From: Clostridia bacterium
GTDB taxonomy: Bacteria > Bacillota > Clostridia > Christensenellales > Aristaeellaceae
NCBI GenBank assembly: GCA_017516305.1
Contig: JAFXDB010000119.1
Span: 1 to 46,154, forward strand
DNA: 46,154 bases
Direction: 5' to 3'
The notes below the pieces were generated by a model that ran no database searches, was not told the origin of the DNA, and worked only from the letters and a program-made list of their open reading frames with translations. The stretch's first letter is position 1, and every line of letters begins with the position of its first letter. Of this stretch, positions 45,931 to 46,154 are shown in pieces. The position numbers were made by a program, and so were the translations under genes.

Positions 45931-46154
45931 AGGCTCTTCACGGAAAGTTGGGGAATGGTTTGTTCGACATGGCGCAGACACCTTCAACGCTATTGCGGCT
46001 GCATCGAAACCACGAAGGGGAAGATGCGGCGTCTTTGCGGAGGGTTGCGCCCTCCTTCTTATTCATTCAAGCAACCCTCCGCAACGTCGCCGCCCATGAA
46101 TGCAGCCGCCTTTCCGACACCTTGGGGGCAGGAGGGGGACGGGGGAAAACTCCA
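45931..46154 (+). repeat. Dispersed ~320-bp palindromic element, copy 3 (cut by the window end)
   Basis: It begins AGGCTCTTCACGG and shows the same outer arms (GCGGCTGCA near 45995 and TGCAGCCGCC 46101-46110) and inner arms (TTGCGGAGGGTTGC 46035-46048 and GCAACCCTCCGCAA 46071-46084) as the other two copies. Same orientation as copy 2. The right-hand third lies outside the window. Confidence 0.85.

Overview
The window looks like a chromosomal piece of a GC-rich, Gram-positive, gut-type Clostridia (Bacillota). The grounds are AGGAGG-type ribosome binding sites, TTGACA-17-TATAAT promoters, a CIRCE operator, many MKK...L10-AE signal peptides, lipoprotein-style or membrane-anchored solute-binding proteins, and a large set of arabinan/xylan-degrading genes. 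The exact family cannot be set from sequence reading alone. All functional calls are from reading the translations; no database search was run.

Region 1 (1-4363) is a pyrimidine synthesis operon: the 3' part of pyrF, then pyrE, pyrB and pyrI, with a two-gene ABC exporter (ATPase and permease) placed between pyrE and pyrB and translationally coupled to pyrE. A 129-bp inverted-repeat element separates pyrF from pyrE. Region 2 (4364-10394) holds single genes: DUF805, a large GT-C-like membrane protein, two exported proteins of unknown function, an RNHCP zinc protein and an XRE/S24-like regulator. Heptanucleotide tandem arrays lie among the last of these. Region 3 (10539-14432) is an ABC-2 exporter operon (COG4586-type ATPase with two DUF990-type permeases) behind a strong promoter with a palindromic operator and a structured leader, then a NUDIX hydrolase and a GNAT acetyltransferase. 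Region 4 (14574-17568) is a polar amino-acid ABC importer with an ArgR-like box; its permease carries an extra N-terminal exported domain. Region 5 (17580-20016, minus strand) is an ECF sigma factor, a DUF4349 membrane protein and a SIMPL-domain exported protein. Region 6 (20160-23847) is a propeller-like protein of unknown role and then htpG behind a perfect CIRCE operator.

Region 7 (23882-45900) is a hemicellulose/pectin side-chain utilisation locus. It holds a GH27 alpha-galactosidase, a GH43 arabinanase, a block of eight genes (two very unusual solute-binding proteins, four sugar permeases, an NHL-TPR-Yip1 membrane protein and a DUF5696 exported protein, but no ATPase), a secreted and a cytosolic GH51 arabinofuranosidase, and a secreted GH10 xylanase. 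The plausible flow is: secreted GH43, GH51 and GH10 trim arabinan and arabinoxylan; the two permease pairs with their large binding proteins import the oligosaccharides; cytosolic GH51 and GH27 finish hydrolysis; a shared ATPase encoded elsewhere powers import. This eight-gene block is the best candidate for an uncharacterised system.

Two classes of repeat run through the window. One is a roughly 320-bp dispersed element with nested palindromes and short terminal inverted repeats (three copies: 4379-4701, 21424-21752, 45931 to the window end). The other is a set of five heptanucleotide (AATTNNG) tandem arrays in intergenic positions, two of which supply the stop codon of the neighbouring gene.
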